Positions 45,992-56,229 of a stretch of 64,000 bases of DNA are shown in pieces. The notes beneath the pieces are model-generated. The model ran no database searches and was not told where the DNA came from. It saw only the letters and a program-made list of their open reading frames with translations. The stretch is from the NCBI GenBank assembly GCA_021186555.1, contig JAJKFL010000002.1:9065001-9129000 (forward strand), written 5' to 3'. Source of the DNA: Reticulitermes speratus. Lineage: Eukaryota; Arthropoda; Insecta; Blattodea; Rhinotermitidae. Each line of letters starts with the position of its first letter. The first letter of the stretch is position 1. A program made the translations under genes and the position numbers.

Positions 45992-48536
45992 ATTTCTACA
46001 TACAATGCATTATAAATGGTGCCATTTTCCCAAGCCATTCCAAGCCAGTAACCTAGTCAAATCGTATTGAAATACAGCAGATAGAAAGAAGCTGCTTGCA
46101 AAAGTGTGGCATATACAACCATACAGGCAAAACTGCAGAGATTTTCTTTACATTCCCTGCACACTCTCATATTAAGCTCTGCTTACATAGAACTTCCTGA
46201 TGACCATAAAATGATGACTTACAGTCTTTCATGACAACTGCTGGAAATGCCCGGTCTACCTCCAAGCATGCCGTGCAGCAAGTAAACAACTTTTGTAACT
46301 TTTTGAAGTTATTTCACTCTGTAAAACATAAACACTTACCTCTTCAAGTCCCCCACACTGGCCAAATAAGAATTAAACTAACTAAAATCAGGCAGCATCC
46401 AAAGGGTTGTAGCCCCTTGCTGATGATTGTGTTCTCAAGCACTTCACATTTGTTAGTGGTATGTGCTGTAGCAGTACCTTTACTGGACACACCCTTTTGT
46501 CTTTCCTTAGCTGTCAATTGGTTCAAGAAGGCATTCAATATGTAACTCATGTACTGATCCCAATTCACTGTGCTAAAACACACCTGGCCAATGACTAACC
46601 ACACAGCATACCACTCTTTCTTCAGTTCATTTCTCTCGGATTGTCTCATCGTCATAAATTATAAAACCTGAGCTCCCACACTTTTTGATGACTCCTGATA
46701 CACAGTTTTGAGGGAATTCATTCTTGTGGGTATCTACAAGTACACCACCAAATGCAGTCTCTGTACATTTTCTTTCTTATAGACTGAACTATGACCAAAC
46801 CCACTGTTGAATTGCGAATGTCAATACAACAGTAACAGAATTCAGAATTCAAACAGAACCTTCAACCATTACCAGTGCCACCACAATATTTTCCGACTGA
46901 GTGAATAACACAGTTACGCTGATAAGTTACACAGTGATCAGAGACAAAACATCCACTGTAAATTACAGCACTCCATTTCCTTTCCTCTGAACTCCATGTA
47001 GAGCGGCACACTCATGTAACACCAGCTAAGTGAAAGAATGCAAAAGAACAATAAAACTGAACAATATGTAGCTTTTTAATATTTACTTAGATTTTTGATA
47101 CTGCCTTCTAACCTTGAAATGGTACTTCTTGGGGAAAAATAGCTTTAACTGATGTGGGAAAAAAATGTACAAGACTCTTCTAAAGATGATGAAGTTCTGG
47201 GCTTCCACTGATTGGTGACACTTCTCTTCATATATATGTATGAGCTACCTTTTTTTTATCTTAGTAAGTTCCCCGTAATTCCAGAATGTAAGGGCACATG
47301 AGAAAGCTATGGAAACTAAGGTACATCTTGAGAAAAACTGAGTCTTTTTAACCAGTTCCAGTTTTCCAATTCCTTAAATATCAATAATTTTGGCAACATG
47401 CCCACCAATTACCTCTACATTTTCCTCTTCTGTACCTTCTTGTGCCACCAAACCATCATGCAAAGTGCAGACGATAGTACTATGTTCATACAGTTCCCAA
47501 AATTGATAACTGGTTTATACATATGGCCTCATTATAGAAACATTATGACAGGCAACAGCTTCCTTCAAATGTACAAATTTTCATTATATGACAACACATT
47601 TCAGATTTTGAGACTTCCACTATGAACAACCTTTCATCTTGTTTCTTATACACCTATGTTTTCTGTACATTCTTACCTTCTTTAATCCCTTGAAGCATAA
47701 CCAAGGGTACACAAACCTTGCTGCCCTGAGAGGTTCATGTTAAGGTCTCACATCACACAGACTTGCAGAAGGTTAATTAATACACACAAGCCCATGCATT
47801 ATTATTCTTTATTATTACCAGTATCATTACACATAAATAATATTAGCTACTTAAGTGGATACTTCTCTGTAGAATAAATCCACTCCACAGGCAGTAATTC
47901 CCCTTCACAATCGAATTTATGCTCACAATGTCACTGAGTTCATGTATTTGTTCCAAAGTCATAAATTTGAGCCAGTTAAGTGATTTAAACAAAACTTGAT
48001 ATGTCACTAAGGCCACTGCAGTTTTATGTATCATATTTCATAAAATAATTAACATGTATATGGCAGTCACATGAACTTGTAACATGGGTGCAACAGTAGC
48101 ACCACTGTGACAAAAATATGTTTAACTCCTTTAGTAATATCTTTTGTAGAATGTAAAACAACAGCATGACAGCCAGACAGCATCTGTATCTATCAGTTGG
48201 TTTAATGGCAATAACTAAATATAGACATGGGGAACATGAGTATGTCATAAACGGCACAGAACATGTGGGTTGCATTGAGCAGACTTAATGGACTCACAAT
48301 TTGTACATGCTTCTCATTATGTAATATTCTACTTGCACACTTACTGCATCCATTTTTGGTTGAATTTCCATAGGAAGAAACAGTTCACTGACTGGGATTA
48401 AATCAGGTACCTGACCATGAGGAATAATAATTATTGTACAACGTTTGGACTGTGAACCACAGCAGAGTTATTCCTTTCAGATACTACACACCTGCCAAAC
48501 AAGCGAACAATGAAATGTATTATGCTACTCACTCAC
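45992..48536. other. Intron between common exons 4 and 5
   Basis: AT-rich intron sequence. The open frames at 46,231-46,655 show no domain. GGGTACACAAACCTTGCTGC near 47,704 may be an eroded hAT MITE end. Confidence 0.5.
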
Positions 48537-48657
48537 CATGTAATGCCGCTGCAAATGATGCATTCACATCAACAGAGTTGGAGTCTAGCCCTAGGAAAGC
48601 TGCAGCACCTGCCTTGCTGTCCCCATCACTAGCATAATCTGGAAGCTCCATCTTTGG
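48537..48657 (-). CDS. Common coding exon 4: PKMELPDYASDG linker
   Basis: Encodes 40 residues plus one base, starting PKMELPDYASDGDSKAG and ending SFAAALH. Short acidic segments of the form EPK.ELPDY occur between the BTB and finger regions of other insect BTB-zinc-finger proteins as I recall them, and joining to the previous exon gives IVEPKMELPDY. The acceptor is GCATGTGCAG (CAG at 48,660-48,658) and the donor is a consensus GTGAGT at 48,536-48,531. The exon leaves one base of a glycine codon, so it switches the gene from phase 0 to phase 1. No domain is recognised. Support comes from phase, splice sites and composition. Confidence 0.82.
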
Positions 48658-49074
48658 CTGCACATGCAAACAACATACTCAATGTGGATGCCATGAAGTA
48701 TCACATAAAAGTAGGGGAAATGAATGCAAGCCCATGTCACTATGTCCTGGCTACAGAGCATTCCGGGAGGTTCTACAATTGCAGCTCAATCTTACAGTTA
48801 TAGGGTTACAGGATGGCATTGTAATTAAACTTTAACCACTTTTGTGTTAAGTTTTCTATGTTTGGCTGAGAAATATCAAAGGATGTATACATGTAACCTA
48901 ATACAACCCAACCCGTCAAACAACATATACGAACACCTGTACCATGGAAGGGGTTAATCCTCTCAGGCCAGGATTTAAATGGTTGCCCATTACTTTGCAT
49001 GTTCTTGGTCAGTGACTTTAGTGGACGTTCAGTGATCTCAGCATCACACTGCACATCGACTGCAGTTGACTTCA

Positions 49075-49240
49075 GGCACCAAAGGGTTAAAGAAACCATA
49101 CCTATGGGAAGACTTGAAAGGAAGTGGTTCAGCCACATACTAGAAAATATCAACAAACGAAACAGCTGGCAAGAAACAGAAAAGGAAAGACTACAGGAAG
49201 ACAGAAGGGACCGGAGATTTGTCCATCGACCATTAAATGC
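49075..49240 (+). pseudogene. Non-LTR retrotransposon C-terminal fragment, second family
   Basis: ERKWFSHILENINKRNSWQE and KERLQEDRRDRRFVHRPL resemble the fragments at 26,095 and 37,760. It lies in the intron between common exons 3 and 4, antisense to the gene. Confidence 0.6.
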
Positions 49241-50113
49241 AGGTGGGTCATATGAAAACCAGCTAATTTAGTGTACATAGGTTTGGTACAGCTTTATCGT
49301 TTTTCAGCATAGTCCCAGATCCACCGTACAAAGTACACACTTCTGACCCATGCCGATGGCTTGCTGTGCCTATAGATGTACAAAGCAGTGTCTTGATTTT
49401 TCACACTTAAATGGAGACACTGAAAGAAAAAGTGCTACTGCTACAGACTTCCTCTCATTTTGTGTGAAGCAAACTGCATTCTTAACGTTAACTAAAGTGA
49501 AAAAATGTAGGTTCATATCATCTTCAAGCATCAAGTTTCAAAATTAATTTGATTTATAGCCATGCCCTCCATTATTTTACTGGGCTGTCAAAACCAAGAA
49601 GGCAGATATTAATTTATGCCCTTAAGTAAATTATAACTGTTACTGCACCAATTTTCACCAAACTCATATACCCTTGACAGTTACTTGTAAAGAACTCCTG
49701 TACTAAATTTCATGAAAATCTGATGAACGGTTTCATCACTGTTACCAAGTCAGAGGCAGACGAACAGAGCTGACTGCACATAAGGCATTTCATTTTTCTT
49801 TACTTCGTGAAGAACGCCTAAAAGAAGAGGAAAGTTGTTTTACATGCCTACGAATTCAGATGATTAGGACAGCATACTTAGTGAATATAGTTTACCTGAA
49901 AGTTTAAAGAAAATGTGCCATAAATGCACTGTGAGGCATATTTATGAAAAGCAGCAGCTGGCACAGGTAATCAGGCAGCAAAATGCTTGGGTGTGCAAGT
50001 AGTAAATAACAAGGGTAGCTCAATTCTAATATGAAGTCACATGTTTATTTTGACACACAGATAAACTGCGAAATTCAAGGCTTTGCTGTATTATGTCACT
50101 GAATGCTGCTGAC

Positions 50114-50422
50114 CTCTACAATGTCTGCTGGACTGTCTTTTGTTGCAGGCTCCAGTTCCTGTCTAAGGTCAGAATGGGATGACGATGTGGAGGTCTGTGT
50201 GCGTTGTAGCATGGCATCACCACCATCCTGCTGCAGGCACTGTCGTTTGGCTGGGTTTGGAGATGACCCATCACCAGGACTCAGACTTACAGCATCTTCA
50301 TCTTCATCAATGCCAACACATTCTGGTGATGATGCAACCTCATCTGCAGCTGAAGTGGAGTCAAGGCCGACTGATGCCGTTACCTCTGGTGGTAGACTAG
50401 GCTGCTGCTGCTGCTGCTGTTG
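50114..50422 (-). CDS. Common coding exon 3: polyQ start and acidic Ser/Asp/Glu-rich linker
   Basis: Encodes about 103 residues: a glutamine run, then a linker rich in Ser, Asp, Glu and Pro with GIDEDEDAVSLSPGDGSS and NPAKRQCLQQ (a possible small basic patch). It ends ADIVE. No domain is recognised; low-complexity linkers are usual between BTB and finger regions. The acceptor I prefer is CGCAG just before 50,422, because phase 0 from exon 2 fits there and an acceptor further upstream would run into a stop. The exon starts inside a CAG repeat, so several adjacent AGs could serve. The donor is taken as GAG followed by GTCAGC at 50,113, a weak site. A GT six bases earlier is also in phase 0 and would remove two residues. 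Confidence 0.8.
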
Positions 50423-50425
50423 CTG
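50401..50425 (-). repeat. CAG/CAA repeat encoding polyQ at the exon 3 acceptor
   Basis: CAG CAA CAG... on the minus strand spans the intron-exon border of common exon 3 and encodes about eight glutamines. It provides several adjacent AG acceptors in the same frame. Confidence 0.85.
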
Positions 50426-50514
50426 CGTTAACATAGCCATACCTCAGTCCATAAACAATATGATTGGGAGACAAAACACTTTTGAATATATGGTGGCCAA
50501 ATACTGATATTTCG

Positions 50515-50700
50515 AGGTTCTCCTTGTGGTGAGTCTCCAGGTTTCCATTTTCTGGGATGTTACAGTACAGTGTTTCACAGATGGTATGAACACTTTGAAG
50601 GAACTGCTGTCTACATCTTCAGGGAAGATAAGGCAGCAGGTTCCTCCTGACAATTGTAACCTATCTAACAAATTATGAAGTGTCATATAAAAAATGATGG
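50515..50700. mobile_element. Foldback MITE of the TTCTGGGA family, eroded
   Basis: CATTTTCTGGGATGTTACAG, GAAGGAACTGCTGTCTACAT and GCAGCAGGTTCCTCCTG form the inverted blocks. It lies in the intron between common exons 2 and 3. Confidence 0.6.
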
Positions 50701-50706
50701 CAATAC

Positions 50707-50890
50707 AGTAAAACCTCATTCATTCAAAACTGGTTAATTCAAAACTCCATATAATTCAATTATTGAAAGCTGAATAATTTCCAAATGCAGTAAAACTATA
50801 ATAGTCTCCAAGTCCTCATCTTTCAAGTGACTGCTTTTCAAGAGGTCCCCTCATGGAAATTCTATATGCATTTCCTATCTTCCTGAGCCA
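50707..50890. mobile_element. pogo-like terminus fragment
   Basis: ACAGTAAAACCTCATTCATT and a following AT-rich region with CAGTAAAACTATAATAGTC look like one end of a Tigger/pogo element. The matching end was not found. It sits in the intron between common exons 2 and 3. Confidence 0.45.
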
Positions 50891-51010
50891 TTATAACCTC
50901 CTACCAGGACAGAGGGTGTGACCAATGAATAAGTCCGGAGTTATGTAATATTGTAAAATGCTCACTCATAGCCTTTGTGCAAGTGCACTTATTTACAGAT
51001 CGTAACTTAC

Positions 51011-51208
51011 TCTGATGTGAGCCTGTTTATGCTTCTGTGGAGCTTCCGTCAGTCCCCTGATCTGCAGAGACTCTGCTGTTCGTAGGAAGGCTGACAGCTG
51101 TGCCTGTGCCACATTAACTTCACCTGCATACATGAACTCCACCAATGCACGCAGGTGATGAAATGCCACATCTCGCAAGAACAAGATTGGATGTTTGCAT
51201 GGATTGCT
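51011..51208 (-). CDS. Common coding exon 2: second half of BTB/POZ domain
   Basis: Encodes 66 residues from SNPCKHPILFLRDV to KQAHIR. It completes the BTB fold: CKHPILFLRDV, then ALVEFMYAGEVNV, then AFLRTAESLQIRGLTE. These blocks occur in the same order in Broad, Tramtrack, Lola and Fruitless. The acceptor is a clear TTCTTTTCAG just before 51,208 and the donor is GTAAGT at 51,010-51,005, both in phase 0. About 4.7 kb of intron separates it from exon 1; that intron holds a Ty3/gypsy remnant in the opposite orientation and a copy of the 0.5-kb repeat. The first three residues after the junction (SNP) correspond to STP in Broad. Confidence 0.93.
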
Positions 51209-51261
51209 CTGAAAAGAATTCAGTAACAATAGTGATCTAACTAAAGGCATGGTGCACAGCC

Positions 51262-51745
51262 ATTCTTGAGAAGGTCAGAGTTATTCAGGTGGTCAAGAAA
51301 TCTGTTACTGTTAACAGAACCCAAAAGTTCAGTACCATGTTTACACAAACCTCACATCAGATCTTATCCTGAGCCAAAAGAATCAAATTCACAGCCTCAC
51401 ACCTTACTTCTGTAATATTATTCTCCCATCTATGCCTAGGCCTCCAAACTGAGGTCTTCCATAAGTTTTCATAGTGAAATTTCTGTTACATTTCTCATTG
51501 CCTGCATGCATGCTGCATGTCCTGCCCATCACATTTTTCCTTCAGCTCATCACCGAAGTAATATTATTCATAAAAAGCACAAACTCTCATTAAGTACCTT
51601 TTTAATCCGCTTTCTCAGGTCTCAGTACTCTCAACTCCCTGTTAGCAACCACCCTAATTTATATTTCTTTCCTCAGAGTATAAGACCAAATCTCACACCC
51701 ATATAAAATAACAGGCAAAGGGGGAAAAAAAAACATTGAAGACTA
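51262..51745 (-). mobile_element. Non-LTR retrotransposon 3' end, eroded
   Basis: GCATGCTGCATGTCCTGCCC and TTCAGCTCATCACCGAAGTA, with TCTCACACCCATATAAAATA, match the family order. It lies in the intron just upstream of common exon 2 in transcript direction. Confidence 0.65.
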
Positions 51746-52724
51746 TGGACTTCTTGAGATACAATGCCACAGTTTGGTAGAAAGGTTCTTCTGAATAATT
51801 GTACCGGTCTACTAAACTGCATAGTGTCCTATCCCAGAAAACTGAACACTAATATTCAACGGTGTGTGAATGATGCCAGCCCTCAACAAATTCAGCATTT
51901 CCATTTTACGCCGTACATTCAAAGGGGTAACAATAAAAACCGTGACATGTCCCTTTTGTATTTTCTCAGTTATTTCCAAATGGCTTAACCTACTTTCACA
52001 AAACTTACCACAATTGCGCTCACTTCCATGGTGTCTGTTGCTATGCTATTTATTCTATCACAGTGAAATCAATCAACGCTGCACCATTGCTTATTTTCAT
52101 GCCAAAATTTTCTGGCCTCTGAGACCATCTTCAGTGGCCACTATCCTAATATATAATAGACTAAGGCTTGATATTCCATCACTATCTCTGTTTGGCACGT
52201 ATCCTATGTCAGAAAGCAGTTACAGAAAGGGCAAGAAGATGGTAACAAACTCTTGCTGTTCTGTTATGTGTGTTGGCTAATACTCGGTTAGCAGTTATGA
52301 ACAGAAAGAGAACATGGCACCAATGAAAAGTACTGGAAGGTATGCTTCAGTTGTCAATATTGTAATAAGTTCAGTGTTTTATTATACATTTGGTAACAAA
52401 ATGTGCATTTTTGGTATTAATCTGATTTGTAGATAAAATCTGTATTTTTGTATTAAAAGTGCACTACAAGCTGCTTTATTGAAAAGTTTCAGTTTCTCAT
52501 GAAGGTGACTGAAGACGTCAGTCAGTCATCACCTTCTGCAGCAGTAATCCCTCTGCAGGCAACTGGGGAGGTGAATGTGTCCAGACATGGTACTTAAAAA
52601 AAGGGGAATAAAGGCAGGAAGCATCCAAGCACTCTCAATAATGATATCCAAGATTTCAATATAAGAACATGATGGATGTCACGGAGCTCATAAACAAGCA
52701 GCATCATTATACTGTACTAATAAA

Positions 52725-53235
52725 ACAGGCACTGCATGTATAAATGTAACATTCGGGTGCATTCGTGTAACCTTTGTTGCCGTGGAAAAGCAATAAGTAT
52801 TACACATTCTGAGTGTGTCTGTAGCCTTAGTTATCCAGCAGGCAAAGTGCACCCCGCCATATTATATTGTCATCTGTGGCCTGTCTGGATCTACCATATT
52901 TTTACACATTATCTCATAAATGGCATGATTCTGGGGAAAAAGTTATTGAACATAAAATGTGTGTTTTTTGTCTACAACTTTTGTCTGAAATATTTCTCAT
53001 TCTAAGAAGGATTCAGCGAGATATTCTCATCAATGTATATGTGCATTCATGCAAAGGAGCTGTTATTCTTGTCACATGTTAATGAAACTTATATTTTCTT
53101 GACAGATTTTCGAAAAATAATCAAATATCAAATTTCATGAGAATCTGTCCAGTGGGAGACCACTTCTTCCATGCGGACAGACATGACAAAGCTAATAGCT
53201 GCTTTTTGAAATTATGTGAATGTGCCTAAAAAGCA
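52725..53235 (+). repeat. 0.5-kb interspersed repeat, copy 4
   Basis: GTTGCCGTGGAAAAGCAATA, GTGGCCTGTCTGGATCTACC, AAAAAGTTATTGAACATAAA and TTTCATGAGAATCTGTCCAG in the order of copy 1. It lies in the intron between common exons 1 and 2. Confidence 0.85.
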
Positions 53236-53349
53236 ATAAACATGGTCAAAAAGGGCACATTTGTACAAATAAGTCTGCATCTGGATCAGTGAAGATATCA
53301 AAACACCAGAAGAATCTTTGGATTTGTACATAATAACGAGTTTGTGACC

Positions 53350-55130
53350 TCAGTGTGAACAATGACTATGTATCTTCAAGCTGTTCCAGTAGCCATGGAA
53401 ACTGACACCAGTGCTGCATCTGGTCTGACTAGTGAGGCACTTTCTCGAGTTACCACTTTCTCAAGCAAGGTCACTGAAAAGCGATTCAGGCCGTTCTTTA
53501 AAAGTACTGGGGAAATCAATATCAAGGTGAAATTTAATAAACATACTGCTACACTACCTCTAACAGTAACCAAAGGACAGTTCCCTGCACAGTCTTTTAA
53601 TGCCATACATTCAAGTAATTGGGATCAGATGGGAACTGTTTGCTGCTCCAGTGTGAATAGAACAGAGGGATAAAGCACACCAACTAGGTTAAGTTTGAAA
53701 CTAACGTGCTTATTAAGGAAAAGATGGTGCTAGTGTTATAAGTCCCAGGGCAATGCCGGTTCACTTAAGAAGTTAAGAGGAGGAAGTGATTCAAATGATG
53801 GAAAGTAATGGACTCGATGGAAAAGTGTTAAGGTATGTCCTGCGTACACCCACTGTAGTGCTCCTTAAGTCTGAAAGTACAGTGGTAATTATAGTGTTAT
53901 TATCTTCAGTGTTTGATGCTGGAAAATGCTGTGGTATGATAGACTTCATTCAAATATATCAACAATACCAAACTGTAAAAGAATCACAAGAGACTGTGGT
54001 ACTGAGCACTCTTATTGGGGTATTACAGACGCTTTATGGTTTTGTATCAGTTCCTCTTTTTGAAGATAACATGATGCATATTTCAGTAGGTTTGGAAGGC
54101 TTGTTTATTTATGCTGACGATATTTTGATACCTGAGGAACCACATCAACCCTGTTGACAGTAGCTGCATTTGCCTACTATGGTACTGTAAAATGAGAAGT
54201 GCATTATTAACACCTGTCACATGTATCGGACATGTACCAGATAAAAATGGACTACACATGGATGATGGAAAGTCATGCCTATATGTGATAGGACTGTACC
54301 TGCAAACAAGGCAGAACTGCAGTCTCACATGGGCTTGATCAATTTCCATAAGGTCATTTTGAATTATGCATCAAAGCCTGAACAGGTTATATAATCGAAG
54401 AAGGAGGTGCCATGACAGTGGGGGGGGGGGGGGGGGGGGGGGGGGCACATTCAAACTCTACCAGCATCTTTTGCACCAAAGCCTAATGTTTGAGTATTAA
54501 CATCTGTCCATTTGGACAAGTGGGTGACTGTGCTGTCAGGTTACCAGTTCAAGACTGTGCATAAGAAAGGTGACCAGACACTCCATGTGGATGTCCTCGA
54601 TAGATTGTCATTGCTACATTATGAGAAAGTAAGAGGCTGCCATCTTCTCTGTGCTGTGAAATGGGGACCTTTGTCAGTGGCATATGTGGCCCAGGACACA
54701 GCTATGGGTCCTATTCTGAGGACACTACTTCAGTGTAGTCTTTATGGCTGGCTGGATGTGTGCATGGAGGAGGCACTTGAACCTGCCAAAAGGTAGTACC
54801 AAGAACTTCTGAGTGAAAATGGTTGTCTACTTTTGGGAATAAGCACAACAGTGCCCACAACTTTGCATCATGAAGTGCTCCATTTATTGCATGACATGTA
54901 TAAATTCTGTTTACTGGGCAAAGCTTCTTCATATGGATACTGAGGAAATGGCAAGAGTGTGGGATACATCAATAATTTCATGAAGCAGCCCAAACAATCA
55001 GTACACACCTATGAGATGACAGCACATTTACATTGATTTGGCTGAAAAAGCAAGACGTTTATTTCTCACTGTACAAGCTGGACTTCAAAATGGCCTGATA
55101 TTTTCATACTTAACACATGACTGCTGAGCA
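53350..55130 (+). pseudogene. Ty3/gypsy-type pol remnant, antisense in an intron
   Basis: Segments in pol order: a protease-linker-like stretch near 53,500-53,640 (KVKFNKHTATLPLTVTKG), a reverse-transcriptase FIYADDIL box at about 54,107, an AELQSHMGLINFHK thumb-like block near 54,320, an RNase H end with YQFKTVHKKGD and HVDVLDRLSLL at 54,540-54,615, and an integrase-like HIYIDLAEK block near 55,030. Many stops, shifts and a 26-base G-run break it. No LTRs were recognised. It lies in the first coding intron, opposite to the host gene. Confidence 0.8.
54420..54445. repeat. 26-base G homopolymer
   Basis: An uninterrupted G run on the plus strand (C run in the host transcript) inside the gypsy remnant. 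Length in the assembly may be inaccurate. Confidence 0.9.
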
Positions 55131-55933
55131 TTAAATAAGTAAGTAAATAAGTAAGTCAGGATTTAAGATCACGTTTGGAGCATGGCATCTTGCAGAAAAG
55201 TGATATGTGTAATCACTGTAACACATTAGGACAAATGAATTCAAAATATGCCAGTACATGTTATTTACCAAGTGAATAACTTTAGCACCACCACACATAG
55301 TGCAGTATGTTTTCATAAGATGTACCACCTGCTTTAAAACTCAAAAACTAGATTTTGCCCACAGTGTATTATGTTTTCTGTATGAGTCCTAACAAGGAAT
55401 GGTTACTTTCCTAAACAGCATTAACTAACTGATTTTTATAATGGAGATGTCATGTTTTCTATGAGGAAGCAACTACATTTTAACTATAACTTATATGAAG
55501 ATCAGATTTCACTAACATGTAAGGTCATTAAAGGGGCAAATCTATGGGGATTGCACAACCTTTATTAAATTAACATGGCAACAAGACACAGTAGTACTCA
55601 CTACCATTGGCATTATGATTAAAATGATATATTCCAAATAATGATAAAACAAGATTTTTATATTTTTAAATAAAAGAGTTAAATAAATTATGAACTACTG
55701 TGGGTCACGCAAGATATAATATTTATTGACATGCAGAAGCAGCGCTTATTTTTGCGAGATTTGAAGCACTAACAGCTAGCTGTATTGGTAAATATTCAAG
55801 CCTTGTGGTAACCATTTAATAAAGAGTGTCATATCCCAGATGATTTGAATCTCCAGTGCTTCTTTTTGTTGGCCCCATAATACCAACAACTGATGCCTGT
55901 AACTCACATTTGTAATAAGATATCATTACATAC

Positions 55934-56119
55934 TTTGAACAGTTCTTTGAAGTATGGACTGCAAGCAGAAAGCACAACTTTATGCGCTTTCAACCTCTGA
56001 CCGTCACAAGCCAAAGTAACATCCACAAAGTCTTCTTCATCCCTGAGTGCTTCGAACTGAGATGTAATGTTTGCTTGGAAGTTGTTCCACCGCAGACAGA
56101 ATTGCTGTTCTTCACTCAT
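55934..56119 (-). CDS. Common coding exon 1: start codon and first half of BTB/POZ domain
   Basis: Encodes 62 residues beginning [15 protein letters not shown]. The FCLRWNN motif and the later [25 protein letters not shown] and KELFK segments are the signature of insect BTB proteins of the Broad/Tramtrack group. [15 protein letters not shown] is especially like Broad and Abrupt. The ATG at 56,119-56,117 was chosen because it sits five bases after a splice-acceptor-like CAG (56,127-56,125) behind a pyrimidine-rich stretch, has the good context AAACATG, and gives the family's usual N-terminus. A longer in-frame reading upstream would cross that acceptor and has no family likeness. The exon ends at a consensus GTATGT donor (55,933-55,928) in phase 0, exactly at the conserved junction between LFK and SNPCKHP. 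Confidence 0.93.
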
Positions 56120-56181
56120 GTTTCCTGACAATTTATAAAACAGCAGTATAAGTAAATTGTATAAAGACACGCATACGGTTA

Positions 56182-56182
56182 C

Positions 56183-56228
<46 letters not shown>

Positions 56229-56229
56229 T
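56182..56229. repeat. (ATT)n microsatellite 60 bp upstream of the start codon exon
   Basis: About 15 copies of ATT. In transcript orientation it is an (AAT)n run in the intron or 5' flank immediately before common exon 1. Confidence 0.93.

Larger units (their letters stand above)
16856..56124 (-). other. Gene span: BTB-C2H2 zinc-finger transcription factor with alternative 3' exons
   Basis: Nine coding exons on the minus strand form one gene model: five common exons, then three alternative zinc-finger exons. Common exon phases are 0, 0, 0, 1 and 1, and each terminal exon starts with two bases completing the split codon. Predicted products are about 396 residues with end B and 373 with end C. 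End A would be about 760 residues if its frame were intact. BTB domains of this class dimerise, and the fingers bind DNA in the nucleus. By eye the BTB domain is nearest to Broad and Abrupt, but the finger exons match no member I can name, so no symbol is given. The exon order and phases are read directly; use of the ends as alternatives is inferred from the stops and phases. The start of transcription and any non-coding 5' exon were not found. More terminal exons could lie beyond the left edge. Confidence 0.85.

Noticed and set aside
50103-50507. 134-codon open frame on the plus strand
   Set aside because: It is the antisense reading of common exon 3; its Ser and Cys runs come from the CAG repeat and acidic codons.
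53786-54157. 123-codon open frame on the plus strand as a host gene
   Set aside because: It ends in a reverse-transcriptase YADD box and lies within the eroded gypsy element.
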